Source: Delphinus delphis
Taxonomy: Eukaryota; Chordata; Mammalia; Artiodactyla; Delphinidae
DNA length: 64,000 nt
NCBI RefSeq assembly: GCF_949987515.2
Contig: NC_082694.2
Location: 46,710,451-46,774,450 of the forward strand
Direction of reading: 5' to 3'
Part shown: piece by piece, positions 33,901 through 45,934 of the stretch
How positions within the stretch are numbered: position 1 is the stretch's first letter
Layout of the letters: every line of letters starts with the position of its first letter
Made by a program: the position numbers and the translations under genes
Notes under the pieces: generated by a model
What the model was told of the DNA's origin: nothing
The model's input: only the letters and a program-made list of their open reading frames with translations
Database searches by the model: none

Positions 33901-34269
33901 GTCATTGACCTCCACGTTTGTTTTTTCTACAGTTGAGTTAGGAGTCTTTTGGGCCCTACTCTTCTGCCAACTTAGTTACTGCATCTTTTAAAAATAAATG
34001 TTTCGGTTTTGCATATGGTTCAAGAAATATCTTAGAAGAGCCTTGAGACCAGTTTGTATCCCTTCTAGCTAAATCTTGTCTCTGTTATAAAGATGAACTG
34101 TGGTGGTTATTTTTTAAGGTGCTTTAACTGAAAGCACCCTAACTGATACATTCTAAATGATCTCACTTTATCTTACCTTTACATAATCTCAGATACTTAC
34201 ATATTATCTTTTTAGAGATTGTTAGAAAGAGATCATGGGAGATTCTTGTGTAAATGACCTTCCTTCCCT
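33901..34269. other. no recognisable feature
   Basis: An imperfect hairpin-like pair ('aaggtgctttaactgaaagc' and 'accctaactgatacattct') lies near 34118-34154. Nothing else was seen. Confidence 0.4.
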
Positions 34270-34700
34270 TAGTGCTGGGAGAATCCTTTTGCTCTACTTA
34301 AATATAATATTCTTGGAAAGAATTCCACAAAAATGATCTTTGTTCTTCTCAGTGTATCATATCAAGGATCACATCCATATGTCTCATTGTTGGTGACGCT
34401 AACTTTGATCACTTAGTTGAGGTTGTATGTTCCAGGTTTTGCTAATATAAAGTTATTATTTTTCACTTTGTAATTTAATAAGTATTTTGAGACTAGGCAG
34501 ATATCCTATTTCAGATCATATGTTTGCTCATTAATTTTATCTTAGGATAATTATTACCGTGCTGTTTGGTAAATGTTGATTTTCTATTTCTATCACTGTT
34601 TCTACATTTAATAATTAGAATTCTGCTATAAGAAAGGGCATTCCCTTCCTCTCTTTAGCTTATTTATTCAATTATTTATTTAGAATTATTTGGTACTATT
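34270..34700 (-). mobile_element. old L1M (L1ME-like) 3' UTR fragment
   Basis: In antisense, 'ttggtgacgctaactttgat', 'tttcactttgtaatttaata' and 'agaattctgctataagaaag' follow the L1ME 3' UTR in order. The fragment at 46915-48360 carries the adjoining part of the same UTR type. It is non-coding and very old. Confidence 0.75.
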
Positions 34701-35121
34701 TTTGTAACTTTCTTGCAAATATAAAACTTTCAAAATAAAAAGTTAGAAAATTTAAATATCTTATAAATCTCAACGTTCAATTGTGGAAGGCATAGAGGGG
34801 TCTGGTAACTTTAATGTAGTGTCGGGCTATTTGTAAATTTAGATGTTTCCAAATAATATGTACATCACCAAAATGGCATTGACAGAGAATTGTCAAAATC
34901 ACCATTGACTTCACCAATTATAATATGATGTCTATTAGAGCAGCGATCCCCAACTTTTTGGCAGCAGGGACCAGTTTTGTGGAAAGCAATTTTTCCATGG
35001 ACCTGGGGGGTGGAGGTTTTGGGATGATTCAAGCGCATTACATTTATTGTGCACTTTATTTCTATTATTATTACATTGTAATATATAATGAAATAATTGT
35101 ACAACTCACCATAATGCAGAA

Positions 35122-37201
35122 TCAGTGGGAGCCCTGAGCTTGTCTTCCTGCATCTAGACGGTCCCACCTAGGGGTGACAGGAGACAGTGACACCTGAAGT
35201 GTGTTGCTTATGTCCAGTCTACTCCATAATCTCGTTTTGGTTGCTGTCACTGCAGAAAACCCTGCTTCACAAAGACAGGATGCTGGAAATGGAAGCAGGC
35301 TTTTCATTGCTTTTGTGGCAATCTCAGGATATCCCACCTTGTCTTTAATCCAGAGTGTATGGAAATTTGAAGTTGCCTCAAACATACTTTTAAGGGCACC
35401 GTCACGTGCAATCTCAAGCAGTTGATCCTCTTCTAGCACGGACAAAGTTGATTCGCCTGGCTTATTCACAAATGGGTCACAAATCTACTCCTTCCTGGTT
35501 TGGGGGTCTTTTGTGGTTGGGAAGTAATGCTCAAACTCGTTTGAAAGCTGAGATAGGTGATCATACACCAGCTGGGAGAAAGAAGGCCCTGGCTCAGTCT
35601 CTTTCAAAATCTCTGCTAATGTTTGAAACATGTCAAAAATCCCAATGTTCACCCATCACCCCCATAATTCCAGTTTGGCTTTGAGTGCAGCCACTTTATC
35701 TGCTGACTTGAACACAGTTGTAGTTCTTCCCTGAAGTGACAGATTGTGTACGTTGAGCAGGTTGAATGTGTCACACAAGTAAGCAAGTTTTCAACCCATT
35801 CTGTGTCACTGAAATGTGCTGCCAGTGATGACTGTTTTTCTAAAAGAAATCTCTGGAGCAGCTCTCATAACTCAAAAACTCTGGCCAGGGGCTTCCCTGG
35901 TGGCACAGTGGTTGAGAGTCCGCCTGCCGATGCAGGGGACACAGGTTCGTGCCCCAGTCTGGGAGGATCCCACATGCCGTGGAGTGGCTGGGCCCGTGAG
36001 CCATGGCTGCTGAGCCTGCGCGTCCGGAGCCTGTGCTCCGCAACGGGAGAGGCCACAACGGTGAGAGGCCCGCGTACCGGAAAAAAAAAAAAAAAAACTC
36101 TGGCCAGTTATCTACCTTTAGAAAGCCATCTCACTTCTGTGTCTGAGAGAAGACGCGTGTGTTCTGCGTCCACCTCCTCACAGAGCTGTGTGAACAGACG
36201 TGAGTTAAGGGCATGTACTTTAGTGGTTGATAATTTTAATCACATCCTGCAAAACGTTGTTAAGCTCAGGTGACATATTTTGGCTAGCCGGCATTGCTCT
36301 GTGGATGACACAGTGCGTAGACTCACATTCAGAAACGACCTCTTTGACCCAAGTAGTGAAACCAGAAAGCCATCCACTCATGGCAGCCGCTCCATCCATG
36401 CATATACCAACACAAAATGACCAATTCAGTTTTCCTGTTATATAATCATTCAAAGACTTGAACAGTTCTGTAGCTGTGGTGCTGGTTGGCAACAAAAGTG
36501 CACAGAACATATCCTCATGCACATCCTCCTGAAAAATACATCACACCAAAACAAGCATTGTTGCCTTGTTGTCAACATTGGTAGACTTGTCAACCTGGAT
36601 TGCATATCATGGTGACTCATTAATCCTCTCTAACAATTGTGCATTAATATCCTCTGCTTTTTTGCCAATTCATCTAGTTATGGTGCTAGCTGAAAAAGGA
36701 ACACGTGCCATGTTTTGAACTGCAGTCTCTCCTAAAAGTACATGAAAAATGTTCTTAGCAGCAGAATTCTTCACCAATAGTAAAGAGCTTCTTAGCTTTA
36801 GCAATGCAGTTAGCCACTAAGAATGATGGTCTCAGTGCAAACAAATTTGATGAAGTGGTGGCCTTCAATAATTGCTTCTGTTCTTCGTATTCCCTTTTTT
36901 TTCTTTTGAAAAACTCCAAAGGCTTGTCTTTGAATGCACGGTGCTTGGTCTCCATGTGGCGAAGCAGTTTTGAAAGTTTCATGGTTTCGTTGGATAGCTG
37001 GTCAGCACATATTATACAAAGTGGGCTTGGCGAATGTGGATCACCTGTTGCAATTAACCTGTAATTTAAGTAGGACTCTTGGTATTTTCTTTTAAATGCA
37101 GCTTCCTTTTTGTTGTCAGTCTTAGACTCTTCTGCTGTCTCATCATTGGTTCTTTCCCCCTTTTCAAAGAAGCTCTCCAGTGACATTTGTTTTTTACTCA
37201 T
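35122..37201 (-). pseudogene. hAT (Charlie-type) transposase remnant
   Basis: This is a BED-finger hAT transposase in pieces. The start is taken at M-S-K-K-Q-M-S-L (37201), six codons inside the longer frame to 37219. Frame 36755-37219 carries the BED-type zinc finger: Cys68, Cys71, His88 and His93 of that 154-residue reading (C-I-I-C ... R-H-M-E-T-K-H). Frame 36220-36522 carries M-D-G-A-A-A-M, with a catalytic-type Asp, and the conserved H-C-V-I-H-R block. Frame 35122-35469 is the hAT C-terminal dimerisation region (F-P-A-S-C-L-C-E-A-G-F-S-A). Stops separate the blocks, and the SINE interrupts the part between the last two. It is dead. Confidence 0.88.
35889..36092 (+). mobile_element. CHR-type SINE, short cetacean form
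   Basis: A SINE on plus with an A tail of about 17, inserted in the Charlie element. It has a 15-bp perfect duplication AAAAACTCTGGCCAG (35874-35888 and 36093-36107). The pol III B-box-like GGTTCGTGCC lies near 35944. High CpG content and perfect flanks suggest a fairly recent insertion. Confidence 0.96.
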
Positions 37202-37851
37202 TTTGGCTAGGGTTAGCATGTGGGCTTACCAAAACTGAGACAAGTGCAAAGTGCAGGAAAGAGGTGAGGACAGAAGTAGTAAATAAAATAATGGGCGGGC
37301 CATGCACAGACTAAAATAAGTGTCAGATTCTGACTTAAAGCCTACCACAAGATACAGCTGGACAATTGAATTACATCAACTCACTTGCCACTATAAAGCC
37401 TGCCACCAGATGTAGTTTAATTGTCACTTGCCACTCACTGATAGGGTTTTGATATGAGTCTGCAAGCAATTGATTTATTATGGTCTCTGTGCAGTCAAAC
37501 CTCTCTGCTAATGATAATCTGTCTTTGCAGCCGCTCCCCAGCGCTAGCATCACCACCTCAGCTCCACCTCAGATCATCAGGCATCAGATTCTCATAAGGA
37601 GCATGCAACCTAGATCCCTCGCATGTGCAGTTCACAGCAGGGCTCGTGCTCCTATGAGAATCTAATGCCACTGCTGATCTGAAAGGAGGCGGAGCTCAGG
37701 TGGTAATGCAAGTGATGGGAGCAGCTGTAAATATAGATGAAGCTTTGCTTGCTTGCCCTCTGCTAACCTCCGGCTTTGTGGCCCAGTTCCAAACAGGCCA
37801 TGGACTGGTACCAGTATGTGGCCTGGGGGGTTGGAGACCCCTGTATTAGAG

Positions 37852-38199
37852 GATAATCAATATATACAGAAATCTGAGACAAATACTATTATAGTACTCA
37901 TCTCTTTCAATTATTGGAATTCATCGTAGTAAACTTCCTTTCAATGTGTACATCTCCAAATTCTAAATAATGAACAAATTTATTTTTAAAGAAGCATATA
38001 TTGAGGAGTCTTTCAGTTTATCCCAGTTTTTCCAGTGTAAGTATAACCACAAGGAATAGAGAAATGCAAAAATAAAAGATTTTTTTCATATATTAAAATC
38101 TTTAATCTCATATTTTAAATTCATATACTGTCAAGGAAACTAAATTTAATTGAACTTGTACCATTCAACTGAATCTACTACAGATTTTTATACATATAT
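37852..38199. other. no recognisable feature
   Basis: AT-rich flank to the right of the hAT element. No gene or repeat was seen. Confidence 0.5.
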
Positions 38200-38680
38200 T
38201 AGTATTTATTGACACTGATAGCATTTTCATCTATATTAGATTAATGGATTCTCAAAACAACTTTTGTGATAGGTATTATTTCCATTTTTTTCCTCTGGAC
38301 TCTCTGATCCTACTTCTGTCATTAAATCTCTTTCTCTCTCTCTCTCTTTTTTTGAATATTTATCTATTTGGCTGCACTGGGTCTTAGTTGCAGCACATGG
38401 GATTTTTGATGCTGCATGTGGGATCTTTGTTGTGGCATGCGGGATCTTTAGTTGCAGCACACGAAGGGTTAGTTGTGGTATGTGTGATCTAGTTCCCTGA
38501 CCAGGGATCAAACCCAGGCCCTGCTTTGGGAGCCCAGAGGCTTAGCCACTAAAACACCAGGTTAAGTCCAAGTATTATTTCTATATTATAGATGAGAACA
38601 TGGAAACAGAGAAGCTAATTATCGTTTCCATGTCTCCTAGTGAAAACTATAAGGATTCTGATTATAAATCCCATGATTTT
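38200..38680 (-). repeat. MIR-type SINE split by a CHR-group SINE
   Basis: The two halves, 38200-38282 ('ctcaaaacaacttttgtgat', 'aggtattatttc') and 38582-38680 ('tatattatagatgagaacat'), join into the antisense MIR pattern. The junction is the duplicated GTATTATTTC that flanks the inserted SINE. Confidence 0.65.
38283..38571 (-). mobile_element. CHR-group SINE, older form
   Basis: In antisense: 'ggctgcactgggtcttagtt', repeated 'gggatcttt.gttg.ggca' blocks, then the tRNA-derived head 'gaccagggatcaaacccagg' and 'aagtcc'. The target duplication is GTATTATTTC (38273-38282 and 38572-38581). The tail side holds a (CT)n/T run at 38333-38351 and about 50 bp of extra sequence before it. This is an older, more diverged relative of the short form. 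Confidence 0.88.
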
Positions 38681-38790
38681 TCCTTTATATTGTAATTGTG
38701 TCTATATTTCTACAAAGAACCATGTTTAACCAAATTATTCCATATTTATTGAGATAGTAATAATTCTTATCTGGATTTTATCTTCTTTCT

Positions 38791-40110
38791 TTTCTTTTTT
38801 CTTTTCTTTTCTTTTTTTAACACCTTTATTGGAGTATAATTGCTTTAAAATGTTGTATTAATTTCTGCTGTATAACAAAGTGATCAGTTATACGTATACA
38901 TATATCTCCATATCCCCTACCTCTTGCGTCTCCATCCCAACCTCCCTATCTCACCCTCCCTAACCCAGCCCTGTAGGTGGTCACAAAGCACTGAGCTGAT
39001 TTCCCTGTGCTATGTGGCTGCTTTCCACTAGCTATCTGTTTTACATTTGGTAGTGTATATATGTCAATGCCACTCTCTCACTTCATCCCAGCTTAAACTT
39101 CTCCCTCCACATGTCCTCAAGTCCATTCTCTACATCTGTGTCTTTATTCCTGTCCTGCCCCTACATTCTTCAGAACCTTTTTTTTTCTTTTTTCTTTTTT
39201 TAGATTCCATATATCTGTGTTAGCATAAGGTACTTGTTTTTCTCCTTCTGACTGACTTAACTCTGTATGACAGACTCTAGGTCCATCAACTTCACTACAA
39301 ATAATTCAATTTCATTTCTTTTTATGGTTGAGTAATATTCCATTGTATATATGTGTCACATCTTCTTTATCCATTCATCTGTTGATGGACACTTAGGTTG
39401 CTTCCATGTCCTGGCTATTGTAAATAGAGCTGCAATGAACATTGTGGTACATGAGTCTGCTGGAATTACGGTTTTCTCAGGGTATATGCCCAGTAGTGGG
39501 ATTGCTGGGTCGTATGGCAGTTCTATTTTCTTCCAGTTCTGAGGGTTGTCTTTTTGTCTTGTTTATGGTTTCCTTTGCTGTGCAAAAGCTTTTAAATTTC
39601 ATTAGGTTCCATTTGTTTATTTTTGTTTTTATTTCCATTTCTCTAGGAGGTGGGTCAAAAAGGATCTTGCTGTGATTTGTGTCATAGAGGGTTCTGCCTA
39701 TGTATTGTTCTAAGAGTTTTATAGTGTCTGGCCTTACATTTAGGTCTTTCACCCATTTTGAGTTTATTTTGGGGTATGGTGTTAGGGAGTGTTCTAATTT
39801 CATTGTTTTACATGTAGCTGTCCAGTTTCCTCAGCACCACTTATTGAAGAGGCTGTCCTTTCTCCACTGTACATTCCTGCCTACTTTATCAAAAATAAGG
39901 TGACCATATGTGCGTGGGTTTATCTCTGGGCCTTCTATCCTGTTCCATTGATCTATATTTCTGTTTTTGTGCCAGTAACATACTGTCTTGATTACTGTAG
40001 CTTTGTAGTGTATTCTGGAGTCAGGGAGCCTGATTCTTCAGCTCCGTTTTTCTTTCTCAATATTGTTTTGGCTATTTGGCATCTTTTGTGTTTCCATACA
40101 AATTGTAAAA
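38791..40110 (-). mobile_element. L1 E, short, with internal deletion
   Basis: L1 3' region in antisense. A TTTTC-rich modified tail at 38781-38811 is followed by the 3' UTR and the ORF2 C-terminus. About 400 bp present in L1 B (16590-16970) are missing at 39535 ('tctatttt/cttccagttctg'). Truncation is near 40110. Frame 39477-39803 is ORF2 C-terminal. It belongs to the same subfamily as L1 B and C. No clear target duplication was found. Confidence 0.9.
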
Positions 40111-40795
40111 TTTTTAGGAACAAAATATTTTAAAACAAATGATCTATAGCACTTTGTACACAGTTGCTGTCCAATAAATATATATTGACACTGATTAATG
40201 GCTTTATCTAGTGTCTGTCAGTGAATTGATGTGCAGTACCTTCAAGCATTAAAGTTATAGTGTCTTATATATGAAGAGCTATTCATAGCATCCTGGTGAA
40301 TGGCCTGGTGCCTCACTCTTTGTTCTGTATCTATTTGCATCACTATGTATTCCCTTTTTCTTCAAACTGTAGGAATCTGATAACACTATTCCATTCCCAT
40401 GTATAGCCCAGTGAAACTTGTAGAGCTAGACATGAGCTCTAAATGAGCAAAGCCTTGAATCAGATCATTAAGCAGACGCTGGGCTCTGGGTCTGATAGAA
40501 ATGGATATCTTGGGTTATAAATATTAATTGGACAACATAGCAGTCAGGCAACACTTCTAATTTTGAAAAATGTGCAACAACAGAGAGTGTTATAAGTACA
40601 TGATAAATAAGCCACTCTGAAGACATCCTCTGAGAAAAAACCACTTGAAAATGCATAAACAGAGTTGTAACTTGTTACAGTAATTAGAGAAAAATACTCT
40701 GATTGATTTTCCAAAGTATTTTTAGGATAGACATCTTACTTTTACTTTTCTTTGTGATTTACTGGATTTAGAATGCTCATTCGGGAGTAATGTCA
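40111..40795. other. no recognisable feature
   Basis: No frame, repeat or structured signal was recognised. Confidence 0.45.
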
Positions 40796-40918
40796 GTAAG
40801 AAATTAGAATAGGAAGTTCCAGCCCTTGTTCCCCACAGAAACACTGATTTAACAACAATATATGAAGCAAAATATTTTATGAGAAGTTCTGTATCCAGGT
40901 AAGAAGCTGCAGTGCTTT

Positions 40919-40919
40919 A

Positions 40920-40957
<38 letters not shown>
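40919..40957. repeat. (AC)n microsatellite
   Basis: About 19 uninterrupted AC units within the L1 F 5' UTR. Length and purity make it a probable polymorphic marker. Confidence 0.97.
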
Positions 40958-40958
<1 letters not shown>

Positions 40959-41769
40959 CTTACATTGAAATGGGTAAAAGGAGCAATTTTACCTTACCCC
41001 CATCAGCCTGTCCTCCAAGCCAGCACAGCTCAGTGATTTGGCCTGTGATTTTCCCCTCAAGGAGAAAGAGAAAGAGGAGTGTTTATCCAAAGTCCCTGGA
41101 CTCTCAGTGCACTGCCTGAAAGACTTGTTTCTACCTCACCTCACCTGGAACACTGACAGAACTGGCATAGTTTTGGCAACTAAGAACAAAAGAAAGGTGT
41201 GATGGCTTGCTGCTGCCAGCACACTCTGCAAGTTTGTGAACACACAGAATCTGAGGCACATTATCTCAGAGAGAGGAGTAGACCATGCCTCCAACATTCT
41301 GGTCTTAAGTGTGCTTCCAAAAGACTCACTTCTATCTTGCCTCACATAGCGGGCTGATGGAATCAGCATAGTTTGGATGCCTTAGGATAGCTGAAAACAA
41401 AGGAAAGGGGAAAGAGGTTTTTGCCTAGCATGCAAGATTGGGAGAAGGTGCAGAACCTGAGGCTTCTTTCCAAAGAGGTAGGGAGAGTAGTGGAGCATGA
41501 CTCCAATGTTCTGGGCTACAGTGGAGTCCAGACACCAGAGGGAGCCAGAGATTATGGGCTCCTAAAAAAATAGTGAAACTGGTAAATCCCTCTAATTAGG
41601 AGTCTACACACAAAAGTTTAGAGAAGATACATTCATAGAAAAGATTTGAGAGGCTCCTAGAATGTCTAGCTGGGATGATTGATGAATATCTCTCCCCATT
41701 GAAACCAGTCTGTAAAGACTGGGAAAAGCAGCTGTTTCTTCAAATTTGTAGATACCAACACAAAGCTAC

Positions 41770-42575
41770 ATGGAACAGCAACAACAACAAAAATCAGGGA
41801 AACATAACCCAATCAAAGGAACAAAACAACTTCTAGTAACCAACCCTAAAGAAATGGAGATCTATGTATTATTTGACAAAGAATTCAAAATAATTGAATT
41901 TAAAAGTCTCAGTGAATTACAAGAGAACACAGATAGACAACTAAACAAAATCAAGAAAATGATACATGAACAAAATAATATCAACAAAGAGAAACTTAAA
42001 AAATAACCAAAGAGAAATTCTGGAGATGAAGGAATACAGTAACTGAACTGAGAAACTCACTAGAGTTATTCAACGGCTGACTTTATCAAGCAGAAAAAAG
42101 AATAGTGATCTTGAATATGGATAATTTAAAATTATCCAGTAAGAAGAAAAAAAGAAAAGAGCCTATGGTCACCAGCAGACAATCCAACATACACACTATG
42201 GACAAAAATTTCTAATTCCAAGGAGAAAAATGGAAATCCAGATTCATGAAGCCCAAATATGATAATTCCAAATCACTGCATCCCAAGACAGAATATAATC
42301 AAACTGTTCAAAGACAAAGACAATTGTGAAATCAGTGAGAGAGAAGTGACTCATCATGCATAAGGGATTCCTCATAAGACAATGAGCAGATTTCTCAGTA
42401 GAAACCTTGCAATTCAGAAGGCACAAGAATAATATATTCAAAGGGCCAAAGGCAAAAAAGAAAAAACTGCCAACCAAGAGTGATATATGTGGTAAAACTG
42501 TCCTTCAAAAATGAAAAAGAGAAAAAGACTTCCCAAATGAAAGCTGAAGGAATTTATCAATGCTAGACTTGCTTA
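41770..42575 (+). pseudogene. L1 F ORF1 remnant
   Basis: The start M-E-Q-Q-Q-Q-Q-K is followed by 78 open codons (41770-42006) rich in N, K, E and I, with heptad-like spacing of a coiled coil. After the stop, the RNA-binding part is readable in pieces to about 42570. It is the ORF1p type of old L1M families and is not functional. Confidence 0.7.
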
Positions 42576-42599
42576 AAAAATGGCAAAAGGAGTCCTTCA

Positions 42600-45500
42600 A
42601 GTCCCACATTCAACGAAGGATAAAACATCCAGAGAGAAAATCAATAAGGAAACAGCAGACTTGAGAAACAGCATGGATCAAATAGACCTGAGACATATAC
42701 AGAACATTTTACCCAACAGCATCAGAGTATACATTCTTTTCAAGTACATATTAAACATCCTCTAGGACAGATCACGTGTTAGGCCACAAAGCAACTGTTA
42801 ACAAACTTAAGACAATTGAAATCACACCAAGTAACTGGTCCAACCACAGTGCAATGAAACTAGAGATCCCTAATAGAAGGAAAACTAGAAAATTCATAAA
42901 TATGTGGACACTAATACACTCTTGAAAAATCAATGGATCAAAGACAAAATCAAAGAGAAAATAAAAAAATAGTTTGAGACAAATGAAAATGATAATATGA
43001 CATACCAAAACTTACGAAATGCAGCAAAATCACCCTAAAAAATTTTTATAGTGATGAACACCTACATTAAAAAAGAAGAAAAATTTCAAGTAAACAACCT
43101 AAATTTATACCCCAAGGAATTAGAAAAAAAAAGAACAAACTAGCCCCAAATTTGCAAAAGAAAGGATAATAGAGATTAGAGCAGAAATAAATGAAATAGA
43201 AAAACAATTAAATCAAAGCTAAGAATTAGTTTTTGAAAAGCAAACAAAATTGACAAATCTTTAGGTAGAAAGGTCTAAGAAAAAAAGGAGTGAAGGCTCA
43301 AATAAATTATAAACAAAAGATGAGACATTACAAGTGATACCACAGAAATACAGAGGCACTTAGGAGACTGCTGTAAACAATTATATGCCAAAAAATTGGA
43401 TAAACAAGAATAAATGGATAAATTGCTAGAAACACAACCAACCAAGACTGAATCATGAAGAAAGAGAAAATCTGAACAAACCAATAAGGAAATTGAATCA
43501 GAAACCAAAAACCTCCCAAGAAAGAAAATCCCAGGACCAGATGACTTCACTGGTGAATTTTATCAAACATGTAAACAAGAATTAACATCACACAGTGTTA
43601 AATGTCAAATATATTTCAACAAAAATACAAATATCTTTATTACACAGTTTTTAAACCACTTATGTAAATGTATTACAGAAGAGGTATCACAACTATTCCT
43701 GAAAAAACACTCTTATCAAAGTAGCTTGTACAGACCACTCATATACTCATGGTTAATACAAACAAAGAGAGTTCAACAGCAATTCTTCTTGAACCCTTCC
43801 AAAAATTTGAAGATGAGGAAATACTTCAAATTTATTTTACAATGCCAGACTTACCCTGATACCAAAATCATACAAGGAAACTACACAAGGAAAATATTAC
43901 AATTCAATATCTCTGATGAACATAGGTGCAAAAATTCTCAACAAATTACTAGTAAACAGAATTTAACAGTACATTAAATGGATCATATACCATGATCAAG
44001 TGGGATTTAACCCTGGGATGCAAGGTTGGATCAACATATTCAAATCAATAAATGTGATACATGACATTAATGAAATGAAAGATAAAAGTCATATAATCAT
44101 CCCAATAGGTGCAAAAAAATTGACAAAATACAATATCCTTTCATGATAAAAACTCTCAACAAATTGGATTTAGTAAAAATGTTTTTCAATATAATAAAGA
44201 CCACATATGATAAACTCTCAGCAAATATCATATTCAGTTGTAAAAGTTTGACAGCTTTTCCTCTAGGATAGGAACAAGACAAAGGTGCCCACTGTCACTA
44301 CTCTTATTCAGTATAGTACTGGAAATCCTAGCCAGAACAATCAGGCAAGGAAAAAAAAAAATAGAAGGCATCCAAATCAGAAAGGAAGAAGTAAGATAGT
44401 CTCAGTTTTCAAATGACATAATCTTATATGCAGAAAACCCTAAAGTCACCACTGAAAAACTTTTAGACTAATAAATGAATGTAGTAAAGGTGCATAATAA
44501 AAAAAATCAATATACAAAACTCAGTTGTGTTTCTATATACTAAGAGTAAACTATCTGAAAAGGAAATTAGAAAACAATCCTATTTACAGTAGCATTAAAA
44601 AGAATAAAATACTTAGGAATAAGTTCAATCAAGGAAATACACCAAAAACTATAAAACATTGATTAAAAACAATTTTTAAAGACACCAATAAATGGAAAGT
44701 CAGACCTTGTTTGTGGATTAGAGGACTTAATATAATTTAAATGTACACACTATTCAAAGCGATCTGCAGATTCAATTCACTCCCTATCAAAATACCAAAG
44801 GCAATTTTTGCAAAAACTCAAGAAAATCCATTCTAAATTTGTAATGAACCATGAAAGACTCCAAATAGCCAAATAAATATTTAAAACAACAACGAAGTTG
44901 GAGGCATCACACTTCCTGATTTCAAAATACACACAGATCTACAGGATTAAAACAGTTGGTACTGACATGGAGACCTACAGAACAATAAAATAGAGAGCCC
45001 AGAAATGAATTTGGTCAACTAATCTTTAACAAAGGTGCCAAGAACACATTATGGGGAAAAGAAAGTCTCTTCAACAAATGATGTTGGAAAAACTGGATAG
45101 CCACATGAGAAAGAATAAAATTGGACCCTTATTCCACGGACAAAAAATAATTCAAAATGGATTAAGACCTAAATGTAAGACCCCAAACTGTGAAACTCAT
45201 AGAAGAAAAGCATAAGGGAAAATCTCATGACATTGTTTTTGACAATGACCTCTTGGAGACGAGACCAAAACCACAAGCAATGAAAGCAAAAATAGACTAA
45301 TGGGAGTATATCTAAGACACTCTTGCACAGTAAAAGCAACAGTCAACATAGTGAAAGGACAACTTTGGGAACTGGAGAAAGTATTTGCACATCATGTATC
45401 TGATAAGCAGTTAATATCTAAAAATGTATAAAGAAACCCTTACAACTCAACAATAAAAAACCAAATAGCTTGATTTAAAAATGGGCAAAGGACTTGAATA

Positions 45501-45850
45501 AACATTTTTCCAAAGAAGACATATAAATGACCAACAGGAGTATGAAAAGATGCTCAACATCACTGACCATCATGGAAATATGATTCAAAATCACAATGAG
45601 ATATCACTTTACACAACTTAGGATAGATTTTATAATAACCCCCTCACCACAAAAAAGATAAAAATTGTAGTAAGGAGCTGGAAAAATTGGAACCCTTGTA
45701 CATTGTTGGTGGGAATGTAAAGTGATGCAGCAGTTATGAAAAACAAAATGGTGGTTCCTCAAAAAATTAAAAATAAAACTACCAACATTCACACTTCTGG
45801 TTACACACCCAAAAGAACTGAAATCAAGACCTCAAAGAGTTGTTTGCATT
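42600..45850 (+). pseudogene. L1 F ORF2 remnant
   Basis: This contains endonuclease C-terminal half (from about 42610; H-I-Q-N-I-L-P-N block near 42690), reverse transcriptase (about 43900-44560) and C-terminal region. The catalytic box region near 44405 reads F-S-N-D, having lost the F-A-D-D pattern. Stops and shifts are very frequent. Confidence 0.8.
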
Positions 45851-45934
45851 CTCATGTTTATTGCAGCACTAGTTACAATAGCCTAGATATGGAAACAAGC
45901 TAAATGTCCATCAACATATTAAGAGATAAAGAAA

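Larger units (their letters stand above)
34941..37843 (-). mobile_element. Charlie1/MER1-like hAT DNA transposon
   Basis: A 2,903-bp element flanked by a perfect 8-bp duplication TATTAGAG (34933-34940 and 37844-37851), the hallmark of hAT transposons. The ends CAGCGATCCCCAAC and (inverted) CAGGGGTCTCCAAC are the terminal inverted repeats. An inner inverted repeat at 37580-37602 / 37648-37669 ('cagattctcataaggagc') matches the known MER1 hairpin layout. A broken transposase lies on minus, and a CHR SINE (35889-36092) interrupts it. The MER1A/B non-autonomous repeats share these ends. Confidence 0.93.
40800..45934 (+). mobile_element. L1 F, old L1M with 5' UTR, ORF1 and ORF2 remnants
   Basis: An old L1M-type element on plus. 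The 5' UTR (about 40800-41769, starting near 'cccttgttccccacagaaac') contains half-repeats such as 'cctccaacattctgg' and an (AC)n tract. ORF1 remnant is about 41770-42575, and ORF2 remnant about 42600-45850. ORF2 begins in the middle of the endonuclease, so about 700 bp around the ORF1-ORF2 junction are missing. The 3' end is cut at 45934 next to an LTR-like repeat. All frames are shorter than 95 codons. Confidence 0.88.

Noticed and set aside
36755..37219. A host BED zinc-finger (ZBED-like) gene on minus
   Set aside because: It lies inside a hAT element with perfect 8-bp duplication. The downstream transposase regions are broken by stops and a SINE.
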